A DNA stretch of 64,000 nt from Parapedobacter composti (GTDB lineage: Bacteria; Bacteroidota; Bacteroidia; Sphingobacteriales; Sphingobacteriaceae): assembly GCF_900112315.1 (NCBI RefSeq), contig NZ_FOLL01000011.1, forward strand, positions 90,669 through 154,668. Direction: 5' to 3'. The notes beneath the pieces are model-generated. The model ran no database searches. It saw only the letters and a program-made list of their open reading frames with translations, and was not told the origin of the DNA. Below, in pieces: positions 19,787-28,068 of the stretch. How positions within the stretch are numbered: position 1 is the stretch's first letter; every line of letters begins with the position of its first letter. The position numbers and the translations under genes are program-made.

Positions 19787-19814
19787 GCCGCCGGATGCGC
19801 CAACATCCGGCGGC
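19787..19814 (-). promoter_or_regulatory. Strong hairpin between fecR and susC
   Basis: An 11-base-pair perfect stem (19787-19797 with 19804-19814) and six-base loop lies 130 bases past the fecR stop and 48 bases before the susC ATG. In the reading direction of the operon no T-run follows, while on the plus strand ATTTTG follows. It may partly terminate or process the regulatory mRNA so that susCD is expressed separately. Confidence 0.55.
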
Positions 19815-19944
19815 ATTTTGTTGCTATACAGCAGTTACCGTAATACCAGTAGGGGGGTAGCGAGTGCTGATGAATGAGCCGGGCATCTTGAAGGGTAAGA
19901 GATTTGTTTTCATGTTGTTAGATTATATAGTTTAACTGTTCGGA

Positions 19945-21096
19945 TTAGTGGTTTCGTTTAACGGTTACCTTTCTGTCGTTTAATTCAAAGGAAATATCAT
20001 CCCTTGTTGCTTCCAACATCCGTAGTACTTTGGAAAGCGGAACATCTCGCTTAATGCCGCCTGTAAAGTGTAGGTTTGGTAGCTCTGAAAGGGTTACGGT
20101 GAAGCCGTACCAGCGCTGTAGCTGTTTCATAATTTGGGTTAATGATTCATTGTCAAACAAGAAACTTCCATTTTTCCATGCTATCGCATTACCGGTTGAA
20201 GCTTCCGTAATAGCCAACCGGCCATTTATGTCGGTTGCTTGTTGGCCGGGGCGGAGCAAGGTTCCTTGTGGCTGCCGAGCCGCGTTTGCATGAGCCCCGA
20301 TCGGAGCAATTTTCACGGCACCGGAGAGGAGTGTAGTAGTGGTATTTTCGCCTGGGTAAGCGTTTACGTTGAATGTTGTGCCATGTACTTCAATTCGTTG
20401 TCCGGCGGTATGCACGACAAAAAGTTTTGGGCTCGCAGCATTGTTGTCGACTACTTTGGCCACTTCAAAATAGGCCTCTCCCGCCAGCGATACTTCGCGG
20501 GAGGAGCCTGTATTAAATTTTCGGGGGTAAGTGATGCTGCTCTCGGCATTGAGCCACACCTTACTGCCATCGGGAAGCAATAACCGGTATTGCCCGCCGA
20601 TGGGCGTACTTAATGTTAGCACGTCTGAACCTTGCTCGTCGCCGGAGGTGACCTCGCTGCCATCGGGGTAGGTAATGCTGGTTTCGGTGACTATGATTTC
20701 TTCGTGTTCTACCAAAGTCAGTCTGCTACCGTCTGCCAATACGAGTTCTGCCCGATAGCCGCCGGGTGGCAGGTCGCCGACCAACCGATGGCCAGAATCA
20801 CCTGCTCCGTTCCACCGCAGGTATCCCCAATAAGCGACAGCTGCTATAAACAAAATGGAAGCTGCAGCCGCTGCATAATTGTACCAGCGTAATCGGCGAA
20901 GCGGTTGCCTTGGGGCCAGGGATAGCTGTGTGGCAAGATGCCGCTCCAATGCATCCCAATCGGGATCGGCTTCGATTGGCGCTTGATCGTCAACGACCTT
21001 ATTGTACCAAGCCTCCACCAGTGCCCGTTCGTTCGGTGTACAGTCGCCACTAAGGTATCTGGCTAATAATTGTTTCGCTTGCTGTCTGTCCATCAC
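19945..21096 (-). CDS. FecR-family anti-sigma factor
   Basis: A 383-residue inner-membrane regulator. The N-terminal ~60 residues form the cytoplasmic sigma-binding part (Y-L-S-G-D-C-T-P-N-E near 14-23), one transmembrane helix spans about 73-93, then comes the periplasmic FecR domain (G-G-Q-Y-R-L-L-L-P-D-G-S-K-V-W-L-N-A-E-S type signature) and a C-terminal DUF4974-like secretin/TonB short domain. It should hold the ECF sigma factor encoded upstream until the SusC STN domain reports ligand. The susC it regulates lies directly downstream. Confidence 0.95.
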   Translation of the reverse strand: MMDRQQAKQLLARYLSGDCTPNERALVEAWYNKVVDDQAPIEADPDWDALERHLATQLSLAPRQPLRRLRWYNYAAAAASILFIAAVAYWGYLRWNGAGDSGHRLVGDLPPGGYRAELVLADGSRLTLVEHEEIIVTETSITYPDGSEVTSGDEQGSDVLTLSTPIGGQYRLLLPDGSKVWLNAESSITYPRKFNTGSSREVSLAGEAYFEVAKVVDNNAASPKLFVVHTAGQRIEVHGTTFNVNAYPGENTTTTLLSGAVKIAPIGAHANAARQPQGTLLRPGQQATDINGRLAITEASTGNAIAWKNGSFLFDNESLTQIMKQLQRWYGFTVTLSELPNLHFTGGIKRDVPLSKVLRMLEATRDDISFELNDRKVTVKRNH

Positions 21097-21218
21097 AGAG
21101 AAAAAGTTGAAGGTGTTATTTTATGGCCTTATACCAATGTGTCGAACAAACAGCACCGAGGGGGACATTGATTTGCGAAAAAAAAGTGAAAAAATTGAAA
21201 AAGATTAATTTCTTGCCA

Positions 21219-21785
21219 TTAAAACCATATAAGAATGAAGGATCGGAGTTTCGATCGAAGGATCTTTAAGGCTCGTGTTATGGTTTTTTTTACTGTTTCG
21301 TGCGAAATGTTAAGGTCTTCGGCGATTTCTTTATTGGAAAGTCCTTCGAAACGGCTCTTTTGGAAGATTTCCCGCATCCTGTCGGGTAATTGGGCTACCT
21401 CGTCATCAATCCTTTTGACGAACTCGTTGAAAATGATCGTATTGTCGGTGTTAAATTCGGCCTTTTCCGCAAAAGTAGCCAGCGAATCCAGGTGTTTTTC
21501 GTAGTGGAGGTTGCGTCGAATAACATCCAGCACCTTAAACCGTACCATTGCATAAAGATAAGCTCTGATGGAATGTTTAATCTGTAAGCCGGAAGCCTGC
21601 ATCCATAGATCCGTAAAAATGTCCTGAATGATGTCTCTGGCCGCATCATGGTTTTTTAGCATCTTGTAGGCATGGGCAAAAAGCACCGGCCAGTAACGGT
21701 TATATATCTCGGTATAGGCCAGACGGTCCTCGTCGGCGAGCAATTCAATAAGTCGTTGGTCAGTATAGGCGCTGTAATCTTCCAA
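21219..21785 (-). CDS. ECF RNA polymerase sigma factor (Bacteroidota SusCD-linked type)
   Basis: A 188-residue sigma-70 family protein with region 2 (Y-N-R-Y-W-P-V-L-F near 27-35, then D-I-I-Q-D-I-F near 50-56) and region 4 with a helix-turn-helix (L-S-N-K-E-I-A-E-D-L-N-I-S near 149-161). It lacks regions 1 and 3, as ECF factors do. Together with FecR and SusC it forms a trans-envelope signalling set that senses an extracellular ligand and switches on its uptake genes. It is the first gene of the minus-strand locus and is divergent from the DJ-1-type gene. Confidence 0.95.
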   Translation of the reverse strand: MEDYSAYTDQRLIELLADEDRLAYTEIYNRYWPVLFAHAYKMLKNHDAARDIIQDIFTDLWMQASGLQIKHSIRAYLYAMVRFKVLDVIRRNLHYEKHLDSLATFAEKAEFNTDNTIIFNEFVKRIDDEVAQLPDRMREIFQKSRFEGLSNKEIAEDLNISHETVKKTITRALKILRSKLRSFILIWF

Positions 21786-21933
21786 ACCTCGCGATATCCC
21801 AAATTATCCTTACCATTAATGGAGCAATAAAAATAAGTAAAATTGTGGATATGGCGCGCCGGTAACAAACAATCCCGTTGTTTAACCTGTTCTTTATACG
21901 GGTATAATATAAAGACGGAGCGGTTAAATAATT

Positions 21934-22629
21934 ATGACGATGAAAAGAATATTAATGGTTCTCACCTCCCATGGTGAGCTGGATAATACCGATAGCAAAA
22001 CAGGTGTATGGTTAGGCGAATTTACTGACCCTTATTACATGTTAAGCGACGAGGGCTACGAAATAACGCTGGCTTCTCCGGCCGGGGGCGAACCTCCGGT
22101 TGATCCGATGAGTAAGCTGACGGAAAACATCACGGCTTCCAATAGGCGCTTTAACGACGATAAAGAGGCGCAAGCTGCATTTGCTTCCACCATGAAACTG
22201 GATGCGGTCGATCCGGCTGGATACGATGCCGTGTTTTTCCCCGGGGGGCACGGGCCGCTTTGGGATTTGGCAACGGATGAAGCATGTGCAAGGATTGTGC
22301 TTGACTTTTACCGGGCCGGAAAACCCATAGCTGCGGTTTGCCATGGACCGGCTGCGCTTATCAAGGCTGCGGAATTAGAGCCCGGGCTGCTGCAAGGCAA
22401 GCGGCTGACAGCATTTACCAATACCGAAGAGGCAATGGTAATGAAAATGGACAATATCCCCTATAAATTAGAAGACAAGTTAATGGAGCTGGGGGCCGAT
22501 TTCCGTTCGGCATTGATACCAATGGCTGTTAATGTTGAGGTGGATGGTTGGTTGATTACGGGTCAGAACCCGGCATCGGCATCGCGAACAGCGAAAGCGT
22601 TGGTGGAACGATTGAGGGAGACGGCTTAG
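21934..22629 (+). CDS. DJ-1/PfpI-family protein (class I glutamine amidotransferase-like)
   Basis: A 231-residue protein of the Hsp31/YDR533C-like branch. The nucleophile elbow A-A-V-C-H-G-P-A puts the catalytic Cys at about 136, with an upstream F-F-P-G-G-H-G-P segment near 101-108 and Glu in the N-terminal part. Relatives act as glyoxalase III or protein-repair/chaperone proteins under oxidative or carbonyl stress; the exact reaction cannot be settled here. A catalase with a DJ-1-like C-terminal domain is encoded nearby. A second ATG two codons in may be the start. Confidence 0.88.
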   Translation: MTMKRILMVLTSHGELDNTDSKTGVWLGEFTDPYYMLSDEGYEITLASPAGGEPPVDPMSKLTENITASNRRFNDDKEAQAAFASTMKLDAVDPAGYDAVFFPGGHGPLWDLATDEACARIVLDFYRAGKPIAAVCHGPAALIKAAELEPGLLQGKRLTAFTNTEEAMVMKMDNIPYKLEDKLMELGADFRSALIPMAVNVEVDGWLITGQNPASASRTAKALVERLRETA

Positions 22630-22639
22630 GTAAAAATGA

Positions 22640-22788
22640 CTATTTTTTCTGAAATTTAGTTTGGCATAACGGACACCTTGCCCAATTAAACTCATTGTCG
22701 GTGGGGCGGCCAATAGAGTAAGTGTTTACGCTGGTAAAGAGCGTTGTTCAGCAGTGAAAGCTTTCAATAGTTGTTTATCGGTAATCAT
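22640..22788 (-). pseudogene. Possible frameshifted remnant of a small zinc-ribbon protein
   Basis: On the minus strand an ATG at 22788 opens M-I-T-D-K-Q-L-L-K-A-F-T-A-E-Q and stops at 22726. A second frame overlapping its end continues to a stop at 22640 and reads plausibly as G-R-P-T-D-N-E-F-N-W then A-R-C-P-L-C-Q-T-K-F-Q-K-K, with a CxxC knuckle. Joining the frames with one shift would give a ~50-residue protein. Chance cannot be excluded for so short a region. Confidence 0.35.
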
Positions 22789-22878
22789 ACATGACAGCGG
22801 ACGAGCCAAAAGCATCCTTGAAAACATTTTGACGTCAGTGACCCGAGTAGTCGGTTATGGTGTCAGAGGAATAAAAAT
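22789..22878. other. Non-coding stretch within the DJ-1/catalase gap
   Basis: This is the middle of a 362-base region (22630-22991) between convergent genes with no intact gene. The region holds the zinc-ribbon-like remnant, the catalase terminator and a susC-like leader remnant, listed separately. In 22789-22878 itself I see no promoter, repeat or RNA gene. Confidence 0.6.
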
Positions 22879-22911
22879 GAAAGCCCTGAAACGGGGAGGA
22901 TCAGGGCTTTC
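22870..22911 (-). terminator. Intrinsic terminator of the catalase gene
   Basis: An 11-base-pair stem (GAAAGCCCTGA at 22879-22889 with TCAGGGCTTTC at 22901-22911) lies 81 bases past the catalase stop. On the minus strand it is followed by ATTTTTATT, a fair U-run. The same hairpin read on the plus strand precedes a susC-like leader, so it may originally have belonged to that. Confidence 0.65.
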
Positions 22912-23056
22912 TCTAACTAACCAATTATAAACCTAAATTATGAAAAGACAATTTTATATTAGTCTATCCTCAATTACCGTGCCGAAAATTATTAGGCGGG
23001 TACTTTGCGGACCAGTTCCCGTTGCCAAAAACGGTGGCCAGCGATTGCCTGGATAA
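22912..23056 (+). pseudogene. Truncated 5' end of a susC-like gene (remnant)
   Basis: After the hairpin, an A/T-rich leader (22912-22939) leads into ATG at 22940, opening M-K-R-Q-F-Y-I-S-L-S. This is the look of SusC-type gene starts in this group, and the susC of the window has the same hairpin, leader, ATG arrangement. The frame runs only 38 codons and soon enters the catalase 3' end antisense, so at most the first ~15 codons are original. Weak but suggestive evidence of a deleted transporter gene. Confidence 0.3.
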
Positions 23057-25130
23057 ATCGTCGACTCGTCTCTTGCATATTGCCGCCCGTGATAACGCCG
23101 GAATCACCTTGGACGTCGATGAACGTCTTGGAGATAAGAGGTGCCGTATCGTTGCTGAAACAGAGGGCTTTGCAATGGCGGTATGCTTCGTTAATAAAAT
23201 GGATGGCGTCTGCGTGGGCGGCTAATGTGATAACGCTCTTTTCGCCACCGGGTACGTATATGGCATCATATAGCACGGAAGCTGTTGTCATAAATGTCTT
23301 GTCTGCTGACAAGCTTTCTTCGTCCGAAGTGGTGATGGCTCCTAAGCGGGATGCGACTAACTCCACGGTTGCATTTTCGGCTTTTATGGCCGATTTCATG
23401 TGTTTTACATCAGATAAACTAACGCCGTCGGCCACTAAAAATGCAATTTTGCGCGAAGCAATTGTGTTTTTGGCAGTGTTCTCCATGCTTAAAGCTGCCG
23501 ATTTGTCAATAGGTGGTTTGGCGGCTTTGGGTTCATATTTTTCCGGGTCTGCGTCTGTGGGTACACCGGCGTTCATCGGTTTTTCGGGTTCATGGGGTAC
23601 CGCAACGCCGAGGTTCGCTGCTACCGCCCGGGCAAGGTCTTCGTCTACCTGGGTCAACAGTCCCACCATCCGTTCATGGATGTGGGGGTAGGTGACCTTG
23701 CCCAGTTCGAAGCTGAACGCATCGATAATGTGTTGCTGTTCGGCGGGCGATTGGCTATGGTAGAACAGCGAAGCTTGGGAGAAATGATCTGAAAAGCTGG
23801 CACTGCGATCGCGTACTTTATGGGCATCTATCCGTTCAGGATAGGAGGAAAATCCACCTTCGGACAACATGGCCTGGTATGGGCAGCCACCACCGAGCGA
23901 GTTAGGTTGGTAACTGGTCGTGCCGCGATTAATGGTGTGACGCATGTGGCCGTCGCGCTGGTTGTTGTGTACGGGAGCTACGGGACGGTTTATCGGAAGC
24001 TCATGGAAGTTCGGGCTGCCGAGGCGGCTCAGTTGGGTATCCAGGTAGGAGAAAAGCCGCCCTTGTAACAGCGGGTCGTTCGTGAAATCAATGCCGGGTA
24101 CAATGTGGCCGGGATGGAAGGCCACCTGTTCTGTTTCGGCAAAGAAGTTGTCTGGATTGCGGTTCAGCACCATCTTGCCGATGCGCTGCACGGGAACCAT
24201 TTCTTCGGGGATAATTTTCGTGGGATCAAGCAAATCGAAAGGGAAGTTATGTTCGTCTTCTTCTGCTACGAGCTGTACACCTAATTCCCATTCAGGAAAA
24301 ACACCGCTTTCGATGGCCTCCCAGAGGTCTCGCCGATGGAAGTCGGGGTCCACACCGGATATTTTCTGCGCTTCGTCCCATGCGACAGCATGGACACCCA
24401 GCATAGGCTTCCAGTGGAATTTGACAAATGTACCTTTGCCGTCAGCATTGACAAAGCGGAATGTGTGCACGCCGAAACCTTCCATCATACGGTAGCTGCG
24501 TGGGATAGCGCGGTCAGACATTGCCCACAAAATCATATGCATGGACTCTGGCATCAGTGAAATGAAGTCCCAGAAGGTATTGTGCGCGGCCGTGGCTTGG
24601 GGAATTTCGTTATGGGGCTCTGGTTTAATCGAATGGACCAGATCGGGGAATTTCATTGCGTCCTGTATGAAAAATACAGGGATGTTGTTGCCAACCAGAT
24701 CGAAGATGCCCTCATCGGTATAGAACTTGACCGCAAATCCGCGCACATCTCTCGCCAAATCGGTTGAACCGCGGGAACCGACGACGGTGGAAAAACGTAC
24801 GAACACTGGGGTTTGCTTGTCGGGATCGGCTAAAAAGCCTGCCTTGGTCACGGCCGCCATTGATTGATAGGGCTGAAAGTAGCCATGGGCACCGGCACCC
24901 CGGGCATGTACGACCCGTTCTGGTATGCGCTCATGGTCAAAATGGAACATCTTTTCGCGGAAAATAAAGTCTTCCAGCAGCGAAGGGCCCCGATCACCGG
25001 CCTTGAGGGTGTTCTGGTTGTCTTGTATGCGTACGCCCTGATTGGTGGTAAGGAATTGGTCCGTGGATGAACGGGTGTCCTTGTCTAAATCAATTTGCTT
25101 CGGTGTGGGAGTTGGAGTCTTTTTTGCCAT
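22992..25130 (-). CDS. katE: Large-subunit monofunctional catalase (KatE/HPII type)
   Basis: A 712-residue haem catalase that dismutates hydrogen peroxide. The distal His lies in R-V-V-H-A-R-G (about 75), the distal Asn in V-G-N-N-I-P (about 148) and the haem-ligand Tyr in F-S-Y-L-D-T-Q. The length and an extra C-terminal flavodoxin/DJ-1-like domain (about 565-705) place it in the large-subunit clade, which is usually stable and stationary-phase expressed. The N-terminus is Lys/Pro/Thr-rich without a signal peptide, so it is cytoplasmic. It converges with the DJ-1-family gene and is divergent from the SDR gene. Confidence 0.96.
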   Translation of the reverse strand: MAKKTPTPTPKQIDLDKDTRSSTDQFLTTNQGVRIQDNQNTLKAGDRGPSLLEDFIFREKMFHFDHERIPERVVHARGAGAHGYFQPYQSMAAVTKAGFLADPDKQTPVFVRFSTVVGSRGSTDLARDVRGFAVKFYTDEGIFDLVGNNIPVFFIQDAMKFPDLVHSIKPEPHNEIPQATAAHNTFWDFISLMPESMHMILWAMSDRAIPRSYRMMEGFGVHTFRFVNADGKGTFVKFHWKPMLGVHAVAWDEAQKISGVDPDFHRRDLWEAIESGVFPEWELGVQLVAEEDEHNFPFDLLDPTKIIPEEMVPVQRIGKMVLNRNPDNFFAETEQVAFHPGHIVPGIDFTNDPLLQGRLFSYLDTQLSRLGSPNFHELPINRPVAPVHNNQRDGHMRHTINRGTTSYQPNSLGGGCPYQAMLSEGGFSSYPERIDAHKVRDRSASFSDHFSQASLFYHSQSPAEQQHIIDAFSFELGKVTYPHIHERMVGLLTQVDEDLARAVAANLGVAVPHEPEKPMNAGVPTDADPEKYEPKAAKPPIDKSAALSMENTAKNTIASRKIAFLVADGVSLSDVKHMKSAIKAENATVELVASRLGAITTSDEESLSADKTFMTTASVLYDAIYVPGGEKSVITLAAHADAIHFINEAYRHCKALCFSNDTAPLISKTFIDVQGDSGVITGGNMQETSRRFIQAIAGHRFWQRELVRKVPA

Positions 25131-25258
25131 GGTTCATCATTTAATTGTTTAACATCCTCATTATGTTGAACAATGACGCTTTTTTATTGTTTGATTGAGT
25201 TTCAGAAGCTGGCATAAAGTTCGCAGCTATGGTTAACTTTACGCAAACGTTCTGATTT

Positions 25259-26047
25259 ATGGATACATCATTAAACAGTAGATACGCCTTGGTTTGCGGA
25301 AGTACGCAGGGTATTGGGTTGGCCGCAGCCCGGGAGTTGGCGGCTTTAGGGGCTACCTGCATATTGTTGGCACGGAACAAAGCGAAACTTGAAGCGGCGA
25401 TAGCGGGTTTGCCTACTCCCGAAGGGCAGCAACATTACTATGAAGTGGCGGATTTCACCGATTTGGGCGCAGTTAATGGAGCTGCCAACCGTATCATGGC
25501 GCGCTTCCCGGTGACGGTGCTGGTTAACAATACGGGCGGCCCCCCGGCGGGCGCTATAACGGATGCTCCGGTTCAGTCGTTTGAGCAGGCGTTCAGGCAG
25601 CATTTGGGATGTAACCAGTGCCTGGTAAGTGCGGCATTGCCGGCAATGAAGGCTGCCGGTTATGGTCGGATTATTAATGTCATTTCTACTTCGGTGAAAA
25701 CCCCATTACCTGAATTGGGGGTTTCCAATACCGTCAGAGCCGCTGTTGCTGCGTGGGCTAAAACATTGGCCAATGAGGTTGGAGCGTTCGGAATCACGGT
25801 TAATAACGTGTTGCCGGGCCCAACGTATACGGGACGATTGGAGAGCCTGATGAAGCACACTGCGGAAAAGACAGGGAAACCGCTTGATGAGGTGGAACGT
25901 TCCATGGTGAGCACGATACCGCTAAGGCGCTTCGGTCAGGCGGAAGAAATTGCACATGTGGTTGCCTTTCTGGCTTCACCGGCAGCCGCTTACATCACAG
26001 GTGCCAGCATACCCGTGGATGGGGGCAAGACGCCAAGTTTATCATAA
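25259..26047 (+). CDS. Short-chain dehydrogenase/reductase
   Basis: A 262-residue classical SDR with a TGxxxGIG-like cofactor motif written C-G-S-T-Q-G-I-G (about 13-20), N-N-T-G-G near 90-94 and a catalytic Ser within V-I-S-T-S near 141-145. The expected Tyr-x-x-x-Lys site reads S-N-T-V-R-A-A-V-A-A-W near 154-164, so the canonical Tyr and Lys are not in place. The protein is annotated elsewhere as 3-oxoacyl-ACP reductase-like, but it may be an atypical or divergent member. No operon partner is evident. The substrate is unknown. Confidence 0.85.
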   Translation: MDTSLNSRYALVCGSTQGIGLAAARELAALGATCILLARNKAKLEAAIAGLPTPEGQQHYYEVADFTDLGAVNGAANRIMARFPVTVLVNNTGGPPAGAITDAPVQSFEQAFRQHLGCNQCLVSAALPAMKAAGYGRIINVISTSVKTPLPELGVSNTVRAAVAAWAKTLANEVGAFGITVNNVLPGPTYTGRLESLMKHTAEKTGKPLDEVERSMVSTIPLRRFGQAEEIAHVVAFLASPAAAYITGASIPVDGGKTPSLS

Positions 26048-26070
26048 AAAAAGGAGCTTATTCAAGCTCC
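26046..26070 (-). terminator. Intrinsic terminator of recA overlapping its stop codon
   Basis: Arms 26053-26059 and 26064-26070 form a seven-base-pair stem (GGAGCTT/AAGCTCC) with a GAAT loop on the minus strand, followed by seven T. The stem is built from the last recA codons and the TAA stop at 26058-26060. The A-rich end touches the stop codon of the convergent SDR gene. Confidence 0.8.
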
Positions 26071-27068
26071 TCTAATTTCTCTGCGGTAACTTCCGCCTTG
26101 ATCTTAGCTTCCAGCTCGTCCATCAGGTCGGGGTTGTCAAGCAACAGGTTTTTCACGGCATCGCGGCCCTGGCCGAGTTTGGTGTCGCCGTAGCTGAACC
26201 ACGACCCTGATTTTTTGATGATGCTGAAATCGACACCCAGGTCAATGATTTCCCCCGCTTTGGAAATCCCCTCGCCGAATAGGATGTCAAATTCTGCGAC
26301 ACGGAAAGGAGGGGCTACCTTGTTTTTTACGATTTTTACCTTCACACGGTTACCGGAAACTTCGTCTGCATCCTTGATTTGTGCCATACGGCGGATATCG
26401 AGCCGCACCGAAGCATAGAACTTAAGCGCGTTTCCCCCGGTGGTGGTTTCCGGGTTACCGAACATTACACCTATTTTTTCGCGTAATTGGTTGATGAAGA
26501 TGCAGCAACAGTTGGTTTTCGAAATGGTTCCGGTGAGTTTGCGCAGGGCCTGAGACATCAGGCGGGCCTGTAAACCCATTTTAGAATCGCCCATCTCTCC
26601 TTCGATTTCGCCTTTGGGAACAAGGGCGGCTACCGAGTCGATGACAATGACGTCAATAGCGCCGGAACGGATGAGGTTATCCGCAATCTCAAGGGCTTGC
26701 TCGCCGTTATCAGGCTGTGAAATGAGCAGATTTTCGATATCTACACCTAACTTTTTAGCATAATACTTGTCAAATGCATGTTCGGCATCGATGATGGCTG
26801 CGATACCTCCTTTTTTCTGTGCTTCTGCAATGATATGTGTAGCCAATGTGGTTTTCCCGGAAGACTCAGGGCCGTAAATCTCAATGACACGCCCTTTCGG
26901 CACACCGCCGATGCCCAAAGCGATATCCAATCCAATGGAGCCGGTTGAAATCGCTTCGATGGGTTCCACCGCCGAATCGCCCAATTTCATAATGGTGCCC
27001 TTACCGTATGATTTTTCCAATTTATCTAAGGTAAGTTGCAAGGCTTTTAGTTTCTCTTGATTGCTCAT
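26058..27068 (-). CDS. recA: Recombinase RecA
   Basis: A 336-residue RecA, the ATP-dependent strand-exchange protein of homologous recombination and co-protease for LexA. The Walker A motif G-P-E-S-S-G-K-T-T lies near residues 65-73, Walker B V-I-V-I-D-S-V near 140-146 and the DNA-binding loop with [12 protein letters not shown] near 204-215. The C-terminus is acidic, as expected. A -7 box lies 21 bases upstream. Identification is secure; no SOS box was recognised in the upstream region by eye. Confidence 0.98.
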   Translation of the reverse strand: MSNQEKLKALQLTLDKLEKSYGKGTIMKLGDSAVEPIEAISTGSIGLDIALGIGGVPKGRVIEIYGPESSGKTTLATHIIAEAQKKGGIAAIIDAEHAFDKYYAKKLGVDIENLLISQPDNGEQALEIADNLIRSGAIDVIVIDSVAALVPKGEIEGEMGDSKMGLQARLMSQALRKLTGTISKTNCCCIFINQLREKIGVMFGNPETTTGGNALKFYASVRLDIRRMAQIKDADEVSGNRVKVKIVKNKVAPPFRVAEFDILFGEGISKAGEIIDLGVDFSIIKKSGSWFSYGDTKLGQGRDAVKNLLLDNPDLMDELEAKIKAEVTAEKLEELE

Positions 27069-27088
27069 TGATTTAGTAATTATTCGGC

Positions 27089-27096
27089 CAAAGATA
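27089..27096 (-). promoter_or_regulatory. Candidate Bacteroidota -7 box for recA
   Basis: The minus strand reads TATCTTTG, a match to TAnnTTTG. No good TTTG -33 element is found at the expected distance. The start codon follows 20 bases after the box. Confidence 0.5.
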
Positions 27097-27116
27097 AAAT
27101 TTATTTAATCTGTTTA

Positions 27117-27770
27117 CTAAGTTTTTTCGTTTTTTTTATATTTCTCGAAATACCGGCACATCCACGTAATCGGACATGTTGCGCACTTGGGGTTTCGAGC
27201 CACGCAGATGTAGCGTCCATGTAAAATTAGCCAATGATGGGCAATTGCCAAAGTGTCTTTGGGTAAATATTTAACTAATTGTTTTTCTGCAGCGAGGGGC
27301 GTTTTGGCGTTGTCGGTAAGTCCAATGCGGTTAGCTACCCGGAAAACATGCGTGTCTACGGCAATGGCGGGCGCTTGGTATACCACTGAGGCGATAACGT
27401 TGGCGGTTTTGCGTCCTACACCCGGTAGTCGTTGAAGCTCTTCTATCTTTTGGGGTACTACACCGCCGAAATCGTTTACCAATGTCTGGGCCATGCCGAC
27501 CAGGTGTTTGGCTTTATTGTTAGGGTAGCTGACGCTCCGGATATAGGTGAATACCTCATCCGGCGTACTTGCTGCGAGGCTTTCGGCATCAGGGAATCGG
27601 GCAAATAAGGCAGGGGTAACCTGGTTGATGCGTTTGTCTGTGCATTGAGCAGATAAAATAACCGCCACCAGCAACTCATATGGATTGCTGTAGTTGAGTT
27701 CGGTCTGGGCATCCGGATTGTGTGTGGAGAAATAGTCTACGAATGCCCGGTATCGTTCTTTTTTGAGCAT
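27117..27770 (-). CDS. nth: Endonuclease III
   Basis: A 217-residue bifunctional DNA glycosylase/AP lyase that removes oxidised pyrimidines. The helix-hairpin-helix L-P-G-V-G-R-K-T-A lies near 115-123, with catalytic Lys121 and Asp139 (A-V-D-T-H). The [4Fe-4S] cluster Cys are at 189, 196, 199 and 205 in the standard C-x6-C-x2-C-x5-C spacing. Length is normal. It follows recA's upstream side on the same strand; the pairing of two repair genes may be incidental. Confidence 0.96.
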   Translation of the reverse strand: MLKKERYRAFVDYFSTHNPDAQTELNYSNPYELLVAVILSAQCTDKRINQVTPALFARFPDAESLAASTPDEVFTYIRSVSYPNNKAKHLVGMAQTLVNDFGGVVPQKIEELQRLPGVGRKTANVIASVVYQAPAIAVDTHVFRVANRIGLTDNAKTPLAAEKQLVKYLPKDTLAIAHHWLILHGRYICVARNPKCATCPITWMCRYFEKYKKNEKT

Positions 27771-27785
27771 AATCCGGCCCGGTAA

Positions 27786-27980
27786 CTAAGCGGTATGCCA
27801 AGCCTTTGAGTATGCAACGATTTTGTTGATACTTCCCTGATTGGGCTGGCGGAGCAGCTCATCCATCTTGCTTTTGAGCGAATCGTAGAATAATTCATCA
27901 TCTAAATCCAAGCGGAAGTGCTCCTTCTCTAATTTTCTGATGATACCGCGGGCCTGTTTCTTGGTGTAAATTTCTGTCAT
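27786..27980 (-). CDS. Small conserved hypothetical protein
   Basis: A 64-residue, highly charged, probably alpha-helical protein with no signal peptide or membrane segment. It opens M-T-E-I-Y-T-K-K-Q-A-R and contains L-D-L-D-D-E-L-F-Y-D-S-L near the middle. I do not recognise a family with a known role. ATG at 27980 is preferred over a GTG two codons upstream. It ends 15 bases before nth on the same strand, so the two may be co-transcribed. Confidence 0.6.
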   Translation of the reverse strand: MTEIYTKKQARGIIRKLEKEHFRLDLDDELFYDSLKSKMDELLRQPNQGSINKIVAYSKAWHTA

Positions 27981-28068
27981 AAGCACAATGATTTAGCGTT
28001 TCGCGTATATCGTTTATAACGATTTGAACCGCACATTAGTATGTGACGGAAAGCATGGAGCGGCATTT

